Origin: Bacteroidales bacterium
Lineage (GTDB): Bacteria > Bacteroidota > Bacteroidia > Bacteroidales > F082
Direction of reading: 5' to 3'
NCBI GenBank assembly: GCA_017395365.1
Contig: JAFPUN010000016.1
Coordinates: 1-64,000 of the forward strand
DNA: 64,000 bases
Positions 8,634-18,158 of the stretch are shown piece by piece. A program made the translations under genes and the position numbers. Every line of letters begins with the position of its first letter. Within the stretch, counting starts at the first letter, position 1. The notes below the pieces were generated by a model, which was given only the letters and a program-made list of their open reading frames with translations, searched no databases and was not told the origin of the DNA.

Positions 8634-10475
8634 TTACGCTTTTTTGACAGTGAAACTAACTGTGGTGCCTCGTCCCTCTTCGCTTTCCAACTTTACCTTG
8701 CCGCCATTGCGTTCCATTAATTGCTTGGTGACGAAGAGGCCGATGCCCGTACCCATCTCCCCGATGGTGCCGTCGCTGTTGGTGACCACATCATTGAACA
8801 ATCGTTGCAACTTGTCCTTCGGGATGCCCATACCCTTGTCGCTCACTGCAACCCAATAGCTCCCTGATGCTTCGTTGGCACTGATCTTGATCTCGCCGTT
8901 GGGCCACGAGAATTTCACCGCGTTAGACAAGAGATTTTGCATCACCATCCTCACGATATTGTCATCGTCGAGGCACGCCCATTCGGCCGGAATCGTGTTG
9001 ACAACGGTCAACGACTTCATCTGGATATGTGAAGTCATTTCGCCAACCACCTCGTCTGCCAAGTCACGTAACACAAAGCGTTTGGGCGGGTTTTCGGCCT
9101 TGCCCATCTCACATTTCACCCAATAGATGATGTTTTGCAGCTTCTCGTTCAGGTCGTCTGCCGAAACCTTCAGGGCTTGCAGGCTCTCCTTCATTTCGGG
9201 CATGGTCATCTCGTCGATGTGTTCATGGGTCATCTCAAGCAATTGGGATTGCGTTTGCACCGGCGTCTTGATATCATGTGCAACGACAAATAGCAAATGG
9301 TCCTTCAGGGCATTGCGCCGTTTGCGCTGCCACAAAACGACCAGCACGACGCCCAACAACACCAACAGCAAGAAAGCCACTGTCGCCGACAACGCCAGCA
9401 AACGTTTGCCTTGACGGTTTTTCTCACGTTGCAAGGTCAATTCATGCTCTTTCTCCTCCATCTTGTATTGCACCTCGAAGTCGCGGATGAGAGCTTGTTG
9501 CTCCTTATTGTAAATGGAGTCTTTGAGGGCGACGTTTTGGGTGAAGTAGGCTAAAGCCCGTTTAGGTTGGCTGTCTTTGGTGGATTCGTAGGCACCGCTT
9601 AGCGCCTCCATCTCAAACTCGCCAAAGTGGTTCTCTTGGGCCAAAGAGAGTGCGTCAAGATACGCTCTTTCTGCGTTTTCGTTTTGGCCAAGTTTCAGCT
9701 TCACATCGCCTTTCAGCAGGTGGATGGCGGCGAGCATATAGGGGTCGTTGAGGGTGGTGGCCAGCTGCAACGCAGTATCCAAGTTATGGTTGGCGTCGTC
9801 GGTGCGGCCTGCCTCGAAATAGGCCTTCGCCAAACCCGTCAGCCGACCGACAATCTTGTTGGGTTCGGCGCCATAGCGTTCCGAATAGTCGAGCGACTGC
9901 TCCAAAAAGCGGATGGCCTCGCCGATCTTTTCCTGTTGGTTTGGGTCATCGCTGTCGGCCTGCGCCAACCGCAACTCGGCGAGGTTTTGGTAGTAGGTGG
10001 CCAAGTCGAGGCAACGGAGCGAGTCCTGGTTGTATTGCGGCAAGAAGCCTGGGTCGGCCTCGTTGACCGAAGCGACGCACCGGTTCCACATCGACTCGGC
10101 CTGGTCGTATTCCCCCATTTCGAGGTACATCACAGCCATGTTGTTGAGCACATACCGTTTGTTGACCTTAGCCATCGGGCCACCAATTTGGTCCATCGTT
10201 TCGCTGCAAAGGTTGTAGTTGCGGATGGCCTCCTCGTATTGACCCATACGTTGGTAAGCGTTGCCCAAAGTCATGTAGCAGCCTGCCATGTCCATGAGGT
10301 CGTTGCGGCTGCGGTAGTACTCCACGGCCGCCTTAGCATACCCCACCGTCTTGTCGAAGTCGTCCTCTTCCAGATAACGGATGAGCTCCACCTTGACGGA
10401 ATCAGGATCAGCGTGGTCATCAATCAGGTTGTCATGACCCACAAAACACAACACGAAGAGCAAAACATGAATCAT
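8634..10475 (-). CDS. TPR-containing sensor histidine kinase
   Basis: 613 aa. An N-terminal hydrophobic leader is followed by about 300 residues of TPR repeats (for example MTLGNAYQRMGQYEEAI), a coiled coil, one TM helix near residues 360-382 and cytosolic DHp and HATPase domains. The H-box is VVAHDIKTPVQTQ with H400; N, G1 and G2 boxes follow (NLLSNAVKFSW, SDKGMGIPKD, GTGIGLFV). A periplasmic TPR sensor signalling to the response regulator 5 nt downstream is the usual reading for this architecture. The frame opens at a TTG at 10499, but that codon overlaps the -7 box, so the ATG at 10475 is the likely start. Confidence 0.92.
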   Translation of the reverse strand: MIHVLLFVLCFVGHDNLIDDHADPDSVKVELIRYLEEDDFDKTVGYAKAAVEYYRSRNDLMDMAGCYMTLGNAYQRMGQYEEAIRNYNLCSETMDQIGGPMAKVNKRYVLNNMAVMYLEMGEYDQAESMWNRCVASVNEADPGFLPQYNQDSLRCLDLATYYQNLAELRLAQADSDDPNQQEKIGEAIRFLEQSLDYSERYGAEPNKIVGRLTGLAKAYFEAGRTDDANHNLDTALQLATTLNDPYMLAAIHLLKGDVKLKLGQNENAERAYLDALSLAQENHFGEFEMEALSGAYESTKDSQPKRALAYFTQNVALKDSIYNKEQQALIRDFEVQYKMEEKEHELTLQREKNRQGKRLLALSATVAFLLLVLLGVVLVVLWQRKRRNALKDHLLFVVAHDIKTPVQTQSQLLEMTHEHIDEMTMPEMKESLQALKVSADDLNEKLQNIIYWVKCEMGKAENPPKRFVLRDLADEVVGEMTSHIQMKSLTVVNTIPAEWACLDDDNIVRMVMQNLLSNAVKFSWPNGEIKISANEASGSYWVAVSDKGMGIPKDKLQRLFNDVVTNSDGTIGEMGTGIGLFVTKQLMERNGGKVKLESEEGRGTTVSFTVKKA

Positions 10476-10496
10476 AGCAGCATCGAAATATCGGTG

Positions 10497-10504
10497 CAAA
10501 AATA
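10497..10504 (-). promoter_or_regulatory. TAnnTTTG promoter of the kinase/regulator pair
   Basis: TATTTTTG on the minus strand. Transcription about 5 nt downstream gives a short leader to the ATG at 10475 and rules out the upstream TTG start. Confidence 0.7.
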
Positions 10505-10609
10505 CAATTTTTTGAAAAATAGAGCTATTCCGTTTTTCTCATCATAAATGATGATAAAATTCTTGCATAAACCTTATAAATAATGAAGCCAACAACGCAC
10601 TAAAAGCCG

Positions 10610-10617
10610 TATTTTTG
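10610..10617 (+). promoter_or_regulatory. TAnnTTTG promoter of feoAB
   Basis: TATTTTTG ends 23 nt before the ATG of the FeoAB gene. Confidence 0.75.
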
Positions 10618-10640
10618 CAGGTTGAAAACACCAGAACGAA

Positions 10641-13001
10641 ATGACAACCCTCGATAAACTTGGAGTCGGTCAATCCGCCCGCATTAAAACCGTGGAAGGC
10701 GAAGGCCAACGCCGCCAGCACTTCCTCGACATGGGCCTTATCCCCGATGCGTTCATCAAGATAGTGAAATACGCGCCCCTAGGCGACCCGATGGAAGTGA
10801 TGATCCATGGCTATGCCCTCACCCTTCGCAAGGCCGATGCCGCCCTCATCGAAGTGGAGGCCTGCGACGACAGTCAAAGCGAAGAAAAAGGCAGCAACCT
10901 CGACCAACTGTATATCACCTCCCTCCCCGACCATAACGCCCACCCGGGCTTGGGTGAGGCAGGCATTTACCATGACAAGACCCACGAGACACCGCTTCCC
11001 AAAGGCACCAAGCTCACCTTTGCCCTCGCCGGACAGCAGAACTGCGGCAAGACCACCCTCTTCAACCAGCTGACGGGCGCCAACCAACATGTGGGCAACT
11101 TCCCTGGTGTCACCGTCGACCGCAAAGACGGCGTCATCAAAGGTCATCCCGAGACCTCTGTCACCGACCTACCGGGCATTTACTCGCTATCGCCTTACAC
11201 CTCCGAGGAGATCGTTTCTCGCGAGTTCATCATGAAGGAGAAGCCCAAGGGCATCATCAACATCGTGGATGCCAACAACATCGAGCGCAACCTTTACCTC
11301 ACCATGCAACTGATGGAGTTAGGCAAGCCCATAGTGCTGGCACTCAATATGATGGACGAAGTGCGCAACAATGGCGGCAGTATCCTCATGAACGAGATGG
11401 AGAAGATCCTAGGTCTGCCCGTGGTACCCATCTCAGCCTCCAAAAACGAAGGCATCAACGAGTTGGTCGACCATGCCATCCATGTGGCGAAATACCAGGA
11501 AGCCCCTGCGCGTCAGGACTTTTGCGACAAGGACGACCACGGCGGTGCCGTGCACCGTTGCCTCCATAGCATCATGCACCTCATCGAAGACCATGCCCAA
11601 CGTGCTGACATCCCCGTGCGCTTTGCTGCCTCCAAACTTGTGGAAGGCGACCCCATCGTGCTCGAGGCCTTGCAACTCACTCAAAACGAGAAAGAGACCT
11701 TGGAACACCTCATCGTTCAGATGGAAGAGGAACGCGGCCTCGACCGCGCCGCGGCCATGGCTGAGATGCGTTTTGCCTTCATCAAGAAGCTGTGCGACAA
11801 GACAGTGGTAAAGCCCAAGGAAAGCAAGGAATACCAACGCAGCCGCAAAATCGACAAAATCCTGACGGGCAAATGGACCGCCATCCCCATCTTCATCCTC
11901 GTCATGATGGGCATCATCTGGCTCAGCATCGACGCCCTCGGCGCACCCTTGCAGGACTGGCTCGACCAAGGCATCTCGTGGCTCGCAGGAGTGACAGGCA
12001 ACGCCTTGGCCAACTGGAATGTCAGTCCCGCAGTGCAGTCGCTCGTCGTCGACGGCATCTTCGGTGGTGTGGGTAGCGTGTTGAGTTTCGTGCCTATCAT
12101 CATCTTGCTGTTCTTCTTCCTCAGCCTGTTGGAGGACAGCGGCTATATGGCCCGCGTGGCCTTTGTCAGCGACAGCTTCCTGCGTAAGCTCGGCCTTACT
12201 GGACACAGCATCGTGCCCATGCTCATCGGCTTCGGCTGCACCGTGCCCGCCGTGATGGCCACGCGCACCCTACACTCCACCCACGACCGTTGGCGTACCA
12301 TCCTGTTGACGCCATTCATGAGTTGTTCAGCCAAGATCCCGATCTATGCTTTCTTTACCAGCATGTTCTTCCCGCATCATGGTGGATTGGTACTGATAGG
12401 CTTGTATCTGTTGGGTATCATTGTAGGCATAGTCACCGCCTTGTTCACCAAGTGGTTTGGCGACAAGGGCGACGTGGCGCCTTTCGTCATGGAGTTGCCC
12501 AACTACCGTCTGCCGAGCCTCAAGAATGTGGCGCACCTGCTGTGGGACAAGACCAAGGACTTCCTGCAGCGTGCCTTCACCGTCATCTTCATCGCCTCCT
12601 TGGTGATCTGGCTCTTGCAGACCTTCGACTTCCATTTCCAGATGGTCGAGAACGGCGAAGGCAGCATGCTGGCTAGCGTGGCCGGCTGGATTGCGCCTGT
12701 GTTCCGTCCCATCGGATTGGGCGAATGGCAAATCGTCACCGCTCTGGTGAGTGGCTTCATGGCCAAGGAAAGCGTGGTGGCCACCCTCGAGGTTCTGAAT
12801 GCCATGCCACTGTTCACCACTGTCACCAGCATCTCTATGTTGGTCTTCTGCCTGCTCTACACGCCTTGCGTGGCCGCCATGGCCGCCGTCCGTCGCGAGT
12901 TGGGCAGCAAGTGGATGCTCTTCATCATCCTGTTCCAGTGTGTCGTCGCCTGGCTTTGCGCCTGGTTTGCCTACCTCATCGCCAACGCTGTCATCGCATG
13001 A
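10641..13001 (+). CDS. feoB: fused FeoA-FeoB ferrous iron transporter
   Basis: 786 aa. Residues 1-75 form a FeoA-type SH3-like domain (FLDMGLIPDAFIKIVKYAPLGDP). A FeoB G domain follows, with G1 GQQNCGKTT at 131-139, G2 in the VTVDRKDG region, G3 DLPG and G4 NMMD. After a helical spacer there are membrane helices from about residue 415, with two Gate-type cores containing GCTVPAVMATRTL and LYTPCVAAMAAV. It imports Fe2+ across the inner membrane with GTPase gating. FeoA-FeoB fusions are common in Bacteroidota. It overlaps the next small gene by ATGA, so the two are translationally coupled. Confidence 0.96.
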   Translation: MTTLDKLGVGQSARIKTVEGEGQRRQHFLDMGLIPDAFIKIVKYAPLGDPMEVMIHGYALTLRKADAALIEVEACDDSQSEEKGSNLDQLYITSLPDHNAHPGLGEAGIYHDKTHETPLPKGTKLTFALAGQQNCGKTTLFNQLTGANQHVGNFPGVTVDRKDGVIKGHPETSVTDLPGIYSLSPYTSEEIVSREFIMKEKPKGIINIVDANNIERNLYLTMQLMELGKPIVLALNMMDEVRNNGGSILMNEMEKILGLPVVPISASKNEGINELVDHAIHVAKYQEAPARQDFCDKDDHGGAVHRCLHSIMHLIEDHAQRADIPVRFAASKLVEGDPIVLEALQLTQNEKETLEHLIVQMEEERGLDRAAAMAEMRFAFIKKLCDKTVVKPKESKEYQRSRKIDKILTGKWTAIPIFILVMMGIIWLSIDALGAPLQDWLDQGISWLAGVTGNALANWNVSPAVQSLVVDGIFGGVGSVLSFVPIIILLFFFLSLLEDSGYMARVAFVSDSFLRKLGLTGHSIVPMLIGFGCTVPAVMATRTLHSTHDRWRTILLTPFMSCSAKIPIYAFFTSMFFPHHGGLVLIGLYLLGIIVGIVTALFTKWFGDKGDVAPFVMELPNYRLPSLKNVAHLLWDKTKDFLQRAFTVIFIASLVIWLLQTFDFHFQMVENGEGSMLASVAGWIAPVFRPIGLGEWQIVTALVSGFMAKESVVATLEVLNAMPLFTTVTSISMLVFCLLYTPCVAAMAAVRRELGSKWMLFIILFQCVVAWLCAWFAYLIANAVIA

Positions 13002-13168
13002 ACTGGCCTACCGTCATAGTGCTGTTGGTTGTAGTGGCCCTCGTCGTGGTTGCCATAATGGCGATGCGACGCGGCAAGGGCTCATGCTCTTGCGGTGGAA
13101 AAGGCAAAAAAGATGAAAACTGCAACGGATGCCAAGGCTGTACGGTGGATTGTCCGTTTAGACGGTAA
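12998..13168 (+). CDS. FeoB-associated Cys-rich membrane protein
   Basis: 56 aa. One N-terminal TM helix (PTVIVLLVVVALVVVAIMAM) is followed by a short Cys-rich tail with CSC, CNGCQGC and DCPF motifs (seven cysteines). Its ATG overlaps the feoB stop by four bases, the standard position for this family. The role is probably to assist FeoB or bind iron at the membrane; the exact function is not established. Confidence 0.85.
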   Translation: MNWPTVIVLLVVVALVVVAIMAMRRGKGSCSCGGKGKKDENCNGCQGCTVDCPFRR

Positions 13169-13170
13169 TT

Positions 13171-13190
13171 GAGATTCCCGAGGGAATCTC
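13171..13190. terminator. hairpin after the feo operon
   Basis: GAGATTCCC-ga-GGGAATCTC forms a perfect 9-bp stem directly after the operon, but no T-tract follows. It may act as a 3' stabiliser rather than a terminator. Confidence 0.4.
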
Positions 13191-13289
13191 ACACATTAAT
13201 CTATTTATTATCAACAACTTATATTACTTATTATTAAAAAACTAATAAAAATAAGTAATTTTACGGATAGCATATTTTGTTTTTATCAT

Positions 13290-13297
13290 TAACTTTG
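13290..13297 (+). promoter_or_regulatory. TAnnTTTG promoter
   Basis: TAACTTTG within an AT-rich stretch, 72 nt before the first of two paralogous secreted-protein genes. Confidence 0.6.
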
Positions 13298-13369
13298 CCC
13301 ACGATAACAGCAAACTGTGTTTGTTGTAGTTAGCAAACAAATAATAACATAAAATAAAAATCTACTATT

Positions 13370-15055
13370 ATGAAAAGAACTCTACTCCTTATCCTGTCGG
13401 TGATGGCATTTGCCGGCATAAGCGTGGCCCAGGACGTTTACACTTCGGGCGCACGCCTAAACTCATATGGCACGCATGATGCCGTTGTTTACAAGAACGG
13501 CGAAGTGCTATATTCCATCGGCTCCAGCAATAGCGAGGAGTCTTTCCAAGCCAAAGACGTGCTTTACCTGAACGGCGATGTATATTGGGTGGACAACCAT
13601 TACGTTAACAACGTCTCAGATTACGGCGATGTCTTCAAGAACGACGAACGTTTCTTGAGCACTCCTATAGGTTCAGGGGGATTCATCCAACGACTATTTA
13701 CCGACGGTAGTAACATTTATGCCGCTGGTTTCAAGATTATTGACCATAAGAGGTATCCTACAGTGTGGAAAAACGACGATCCTGAACCTTACCTTTTCAT
13801 TGACAATGTGGAATGCCCCGACATCTATGTTTATGATGGAGTAGTAGTGGATGACATTGTTTATATCTGCGGTTATATATCATGCGAAGAAATGACTACG
13901 GGAGTCGTATGGACCGAAGGTGAAGAAGTGTTTTTAGAATTTGGCGAAAACAAGCCTACAGGCATGGCCTTCTACAATAACGATTTCTATTTTTCACTCT
14001 CTGGTATATTTAACCCTATCAGCATGGTCTACAAAAACAGCCTTGAACTCTATACCTTGACCACAAATGGTAATGTTCACTCTATCTCCATGGATGCTGG
14101 CGACATCTATGTTGCTGGCTCTGACAACGATAGCGCGAAGATATGGAAAAACGGAGAACCCTTGTATGAATACTCGGGTTATGTGGATCGTATTAAGGCG
14201 AACAGCGAGGGCGTTTATTATGTGGGAACCATTGATGAACATGGACAAGTATGGAAAGATGGCACTCCACTATACACACTCGATAGAAGTATAGAATTGA
14301 GTGGTATTTCTGTTGACCTTTCGTGTCAAGACAACACACCGCTCTCTCTGCCCTTTTACGACGGCTTTGAGACAGATGCAACCCAGTGGACCTGCTGGCA
14401 TATTTTCGACAATGACAATCATAACTATGGTGAGGCTTCCTATTGGCATCGCGGTGGCATGAACCAAGATATCTATCCTGCCACGGGCAACCACTGTGCT
14501 TGGCATAGATACAACAGCGACAATAGCCAGGAAGGCTGGCTCATCACACCTTACCTCCAACTCCCCACTGGTGGCAACATCACGCTGACTTTCAAGACCT
14601 ACGAGCAATATCCCTCAGACTACACCCATGAATCCGTGTGGGTAGGCACCGAGGACAACGAATACGAGGTATGGGTGCAAAACGATCCTTCAAGCGATTG
14701 GAATACCGTCACTATCGACCTCTCCGACTATCAAGGACAGATGGTTGTCGTTGGCTTTCTATACCAAGGCGAGGACGCCCACAGCTGGTACATCGATGAT
14801 GTGAGCATAGTACAGACCGAAGGTGTGGAGGAAAACCAAGACGGTTGTCTAGCTGTCTGCCCAAACCCCGCCAAGGAGAGCATACACATCCTCGGCATCG
14901 AGGCCAATAGCCAGATTGAGATCTACAGCAGCATCGGCGAGCTGGTCAAGACGGCCAACGTGAACCCCAACCAAGAGATCGGCATCGGCGAGTTGAGCGC
15001 CGGCCTTTACCTCGTGCGCTGCGGCAACGCGACGATGCGGTTTGTAAAGGAATAA
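13370..15055 (+). CDS. T9SS-secreted protein: seven WKNG repeats plus choice-of-anchor J-like domain
   Basis: 561 aa. A signal peptide ends at about SVAQD. Residues 25-320 hold seven copies of a motif like VWKNGEPLY (AVVYKNGEVLY, DVFKNDE, TVWKNDDP, VVWTEGEE, MVYKNSLELY, KIWKNGEPLY, QVWKDGTPLY) about 45 residues apart. This fits a seven-bladed beta-propeller. Residues 325-490 form a choice-of-anchor J-like beta-sandwich (LPFYDGFETD, EGWLITPYLQL, WYIDDVSI). The C-terminal 65 residues are a T9SS type A sorting domain (VCPNPAKESI, LSAGLYLVRCG). Its paralog starts 42 nt downstream. Ligand unknown. Confidence 0.8.
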   Translation: MKRTLLLILSVMAFAGISVAQDVYTSGARLNSYGTHDAVVYKNGEVLYSIGSSNSEESFQAKDVLYLNGDVYWVDNHYVNNVSDYGDVFKNDERFLSTPIGSGGFIQRLFTDGSNIYAAGFKIIDHKRYPTVWKNDDPEPYLFIDNVECPDIYVYDGVVVDDIVYICGYISCEEMTTGVVWTEGEEVFLEFGENKPTGMAFYNNDFYFSLSGIFNPISMVYKNSLELYTLTTNGNVHSISMDAGDIYVAGSDNDSAKIWKNGEPLYEYSGYVDRIKANSEGVYYVGTIDEHGQVWKDGTPLYTLDRSIELSGISVDLSCQDNTPLSLPFYDGFETDATQWTCWHIFDNDNHNYGEASYWHRGGMNQDIYPATGNHCAWHRYNSDNSQEGWLITPYLQLPTGGNITLTFKTYEQYPSDYTHESVWVGTEDNEYEVWVQNDPSSDWNTVTIDLSDYQGQMVVVGFLYQGEDAHSWYIDDVSIVQTEGVEENQDGCLAVCPNPAKESIHILGIEANSQIEIYSSIGELVKTANVNPNQEIGIGELSAGLYLVRCGNATMRFVKE

Positions 15056-15096
15056 TCATCAATAAACAACTTTAAACAACATTAAAACTTACCATT

Positions 15097-16839
15097 ATGA
15101 AAAGAATTCTACTTACTATCCTGTCGGTGATGGCTTTCGCCGGCATGAGCGTGGCCCAAGACATTTATGTTGCGGGCTACCACACGGACGAGAGCGGCAC
15201 GAAACAACCCGTGGTACACAAAAACGGCCTTAAAATCTACGAGTCCAGTCTCTCTAACGGTTATTACGGAGAGGTCTCTGCCGTGGAATTGTGCGACGGA
15301 GATGTCTATTGGGCCGAGAATGTATTTAGTTCTAACGGCATACCTAATTACGGCGATGTGGTAAAGAACGGATCGGTTTATCTTAACAGTCCTTCGGGGG
15401 AAGGACGTCATATCAACCGCCTGTGCCACGACCCGAAAACCAATATCATATATGCAGCAGGCTATATGGATATTGGCGGTGTGAGAACTGGTGTCGTTTG
15501 GAAAGGCAGCAATGCAAATCCACACTACACCATGGGCAATGGCGCAAATTCGAGCGAAGCAACAGGTCTTTGCCTGGATAACGAAAACGCAACGGTTTAC
15601 ACGGCAGGCATACAATTTGACGGTCCTAGCGTTTTTCATGGAGCGATATGGAAAAATGGTTCTGAATTGTATAATCTTGGCACCTCCGTCATTATCAACG
15701 ACATCGCCTTTTATAACGGCTTTGTCTATACCGTCGGCGTCGTTTCAGTCGGTTCCAACCTGATTACCAAGGTTTGGAGAGACAATGTAGTCCAATACAC
15801 ACTTACACAAACTTACAGCAGCGGAAACAAGATCTACATCGACGCAGGCGACATATACGTTAGCGGATACGAAGGCTACTACCTGAAAGTTTGGAAAAAC
15901 GGTGAACCGCTGTATGAGCATCCCACCGGCAGTTCCGGAGCTTCCTTGAACTGTGTGATGGCCAACAACATGGGTGTTTATTACTCTGGCCGTTTATCAT
16001 CGGACTCACCATGCATGATTTGGAATGACGGCGACAAGATAGGGGAATTATCCGATTGCGATTTTGTCAAAGCCATTTGCGTTGAAGAACCTGTATGTGA
16101 AGATGGAGACACTCGCTATCTGCCATACAAGGAGGATTTCGAAAACGGCTCCACCGACTGGGCCTGTTGGACTAAGGTTGACGTGGACAACAACAATCTT
16201 TTAGGTCATGTATCCTATTGGGACAGAATTGGCACCAGAATGGCGACAGGCCTTTCTGGAAACTACGGCGCACGGCACTATTATAACGTCAATGATCAAG
16301 AAGGATGGCTCATCAGCCCGAAGATAATCCTTGAGCCCAACTACGACAATATCAAACTATCTTTTATGACCCAAGAATCGCCAGCAGCCGATTACACCTA
16401 CGAAGGCGTTTGGGTAGCTATCAATAATAACGCATTGAGCAATTTCCATGAAGTGTGGACGCAAGAATCCCCAAGTGAAGAATGGAAAACCGTCACCATT
16501 GACCTCAAAGACTATCAAGGTGAAGCGATTTACGTCGCATTCAAGTACAGCGGCGAATATGGCCATAACTGGTACATCGACAACATCAGCATCACAGGGG
16601 GCACTGGCGTGGAGGAAGGCGAAGCCACAGCGCTGACGGTCTGCCCCAACCCTGCCCGCGAGAGCATCCGCATCCCAGGCCTGGAGGCCAACAGCCAAGT
16701 CGAGATCTACAACAGCCTTGGCGAATTGGTGAGGGTAGTGAATGCCAATCCTGACCAAGAGATCGGCATCCGCGACCTCGCATCGGGTCTCTACCTCATC
16801 CGCTGCGGCGACGCGACGCTGCGGTTCGTGAAGGAATAA
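15097..16839 (+). CDS. paralogous T9SS-secreted WKNG-repeat/choice-of-anchor J-like protein
   Basis: 580 aa and a tandem paralog of the gene just upstream, with near-identical signal peptide and sorting domain (VCPNPARESI, LASGLYLIRCG). Seven WKNG-type repeats are again visible (PVVHKNG, DVVKNG, VVWKGS, AIWKNGSELY, KVWRDN, KVWKNGEPLY, MIWNDG). They are followed by the anchor-J-like domain (YKEDFENGS, EGWLISPKI, WYIDNISI). The 42-nt gap has no clear promoter, so both probably share a transcript. Like its paralog it should be exported by Sec and then T9SS to the cell surface. Confidence 0.8.
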   Translation: MKRILLTILSVMAFAGMSVAQDIYVAGYHTDESGTKQPVVHKNGLKIYESSLSNGYYGEVSAVELCDGDVYWAENVFSSNGIPNYGDVVKNGSVYLNSPSGEGRHINRLCHDPKTNIIYAAGYMDIGGVRTGVVWKGSNANPHYTMGNGANSSEATGLCLDNENATVYTAGIQFDGPSVFHGAIWKNGSELYNLGTSVIINDIAFYNGFVYTVGVVSVGSNLITKVWRDNVVQYTLTQTYSSGNKIYIDAGDIYVSGYEGYYLKVWKNGEPLYEHPTGSSGASLNCVMANNMGVYYSGRLSSDSPCMIWNDGDKIGELSDCDFVKAICVEEPVCEDGDTRYLPYKEDFENGSTDWACWTKVDVDNNNLLGHVSYWDRIGTRMATGLSGNYGARHYYNVNDQEGWLISPKIILEPNYDNIKLSFMTQESPAADYTYEGVWVAINNNALSNFHEVWTQESPSEEWKTVTIDLKDYQGEAIYVAFKYSGEYGHNWYIDNISITGGTGVEEGEATALTVCPNPARESIRIPGLEANSQVEIYNSLGELVRVVNANPDQEIGIRDLASGLYLIRCGDATLRFVKE

Positions 16840-16843
16840 AAAT

Positions 16844-16871
16844 GTAGAGACGGTGCATGCACCGTCTCTAC
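16844..16871. repeat. 28-bp perfect palindrome (GTAGAGACG repeat family)
   Basis: A perfect palindrome built on GTAGAGACGGTGCA and its complement. A related copy is at 29215-29240. Dispersed palindromes with the CGTCTCTAC end recur in Bacteroidota genomes. Confidence 0.75.
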
Positions 16872-16876
16872 CAATA

Positions 16877-16908
16877 AACAAAAGGCTTCCTACGGGAAGC
16901 CTTTTGTT
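16877..16908. terminator. bidirectional terminator
   Basis: Arms AACAAAAGGCTTCC and GGAAGCCTTTTGTT around a short loop, between the convergent secreted-protein gene and the BtuF-like gene. Confidence 0.85.
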
Positions 16909-18158
16909 TATTCCTGTATCAGATGGTAGTATTTCGGCTCGTACCCTTCCCATTCCCCTGTCAGCAGCTCGGGATGGAAGAAATGGATGAAGTCGGCCAG
17001 CAATAAATCGGGCTCGCACTGTGACTGCTCGAAATAACCCGTCGATAGGATGTCGCAAACGATGATTTGGTGGTTCTTGAAAGCGTCGAAAAGCGGATAG
17101 ACGGGGCTCTCTTTCGACAATGACTCGTAGGTCATTGGGAAAGGATTGGAGTTGATGACGCGCCAATAGTCGGCATGCTGCGCCTTGGCAAGGATGCTCT
17201 CGGCATCCATGGGGACACTAGCCGTCGAAGGGTTGTCTTTCCAGATGTAGTCGGCACCGGCATCGGCAAAGAGCTTGGCGATATAGCTACGACCGCCTGC
17301 CACATACCATTGTCTATTGAAGGCCAAGTCGGAGAACACCGTGGGACGGTGCTCCACCCCAACGCAGAGTCCAGAGAGGGCATTGTAACGCCTCTCGATG
17401 TCGTCAAACCAGGCGTTGGCCTTATCCTCGCAACCCGCCATGATGCCGATGACACGGATCCATTCCGCTCGACCCAAAGGCGTGTTCTCCATATAATCGG
17501 CAAAGGGGAATAACACGGCACCCGTGACGTTGAGACCGCCTTGGTTGCCATCGAAATAAGGGGAATACAACAAGGCATCAGGCTTCAGTTGTATCATCCG
17601 TTCAATGTCGGCGGCGGCTTCCGTGCCGATATCGTAGACCTTCTCCTCCGCCAGCAAGGCGCGCATGGTGGAATCGGTGACAAAACGGCCTTCGAGAATG
17701 CCTTTAACACGGTCGATCTCACCCAAACGAAGGAAGACAGCCCACTGCGTGGCTGAGAACGAGATCACGGACTTCACAGGGACTCGAAGGACGCCTTTCA
17801 CATCCGTGTCGACGGCTTTCGTCGTGTCCTTGACCATGGCGAACTTGCCCAGCGACAAGGTCGTATCCCATGGACAGATCACTTCCATCAGGTAGCCGTA
17901 GTCCTTCTCGCTGATGACGACATTGTGAGCATAGCGCATGAGGTTGTCGACCTCGGTCTTCTCTTCCTTGACTTGGTGGTTGAACCTACAACCAACCGCA
18001 GAGAATAGCAATCCTAACAGAAGTAAAGACCCAAACAGGCATCGCTTCGCGTCATTGCGAGCGTAGCGCGGCAATCCAGATGAGGTGCTTCCTTTCTGGA
18101 TTGCTTCGTTCCTCGCAATGACAATATCCGTCAGTATTGTTGGTTTATTGTTTTCCAT
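16908..18158 (-). CDS. BtuF/FepB-like substrate-binding lipoprotein with repeat-derived N-terminal insert
   Basis: 416 aa. A type III periplasmic binding fold is recognisable from VISFSATQWAVFLRLGEIDRVKG, KPDALLYSP and RAEWIRVIG. The lipoprotein signal is KRCLFGSLLLLGLL-FSAVGC. In front of it, residues 13-36 are encoded exactly by a 72-bp palindromic repeat (18051-18122), so the signal peptide begins unusually late. The ATG at 18158 overlaps the end of the upstream CWC gene, which supports it as the true start; no internal in-frame ATG precedes the signal. It is the last gene of the cobalamin-riboswitch operon, so B12 or a corrinoid precursor is the likely ligand. The permease and ATPase are not in this window. 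Confidence 0.82.
   Translation of the reverse strand: MENNKPTILTDIVIARNEAIQKGSTSSGLPRYARNDAKRCLFGSLLLLGLLFSAVGCRFNHQVKEEKTEVDNLMRYAHNVVISEKDYGYLMEVICPWDTTLSLGKFAMVKDTTKAVDTDVKGVLRVPVKSVISFSATQWAVFLRLGEIDRVKGILEGRFVTDSTMRALLAEEKVYDIGTEAAADIERMIQLKPDALLYSPYFDGNQGGLNVTGAVLFPFADYMENTPLGRAEWIRVIGIMAGCEDKANAWFDDIERRYNALSGLCVGVEHRPTVFSDLAFNRQWYVAGGRSYIAKLFADAGADYIWKDNPSTASVPMDAESILAKAQHADYWRVINSNPFPMTYESLSKESPVYPLFDAFKNHQIIVCDILSTGYFEQSQCEPDLLLADFIHFFHPELLTGEWEGYEPKYYHLIQE
18051..18122. repeat. 72-bp palindromic repeat inside a coding sequence
   Basis: The arms both read GTCATTGCGAG...GCAATCCAG inward from each end (29 and 27 nt), around a central loop. The element is exactly 24 codons long and leaves the lipoprotein frame intact. 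It translates to the familiar RNEAIQ...GLPRYARND pattern of dispersed palindromic repeats. Confidence 0.9.
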
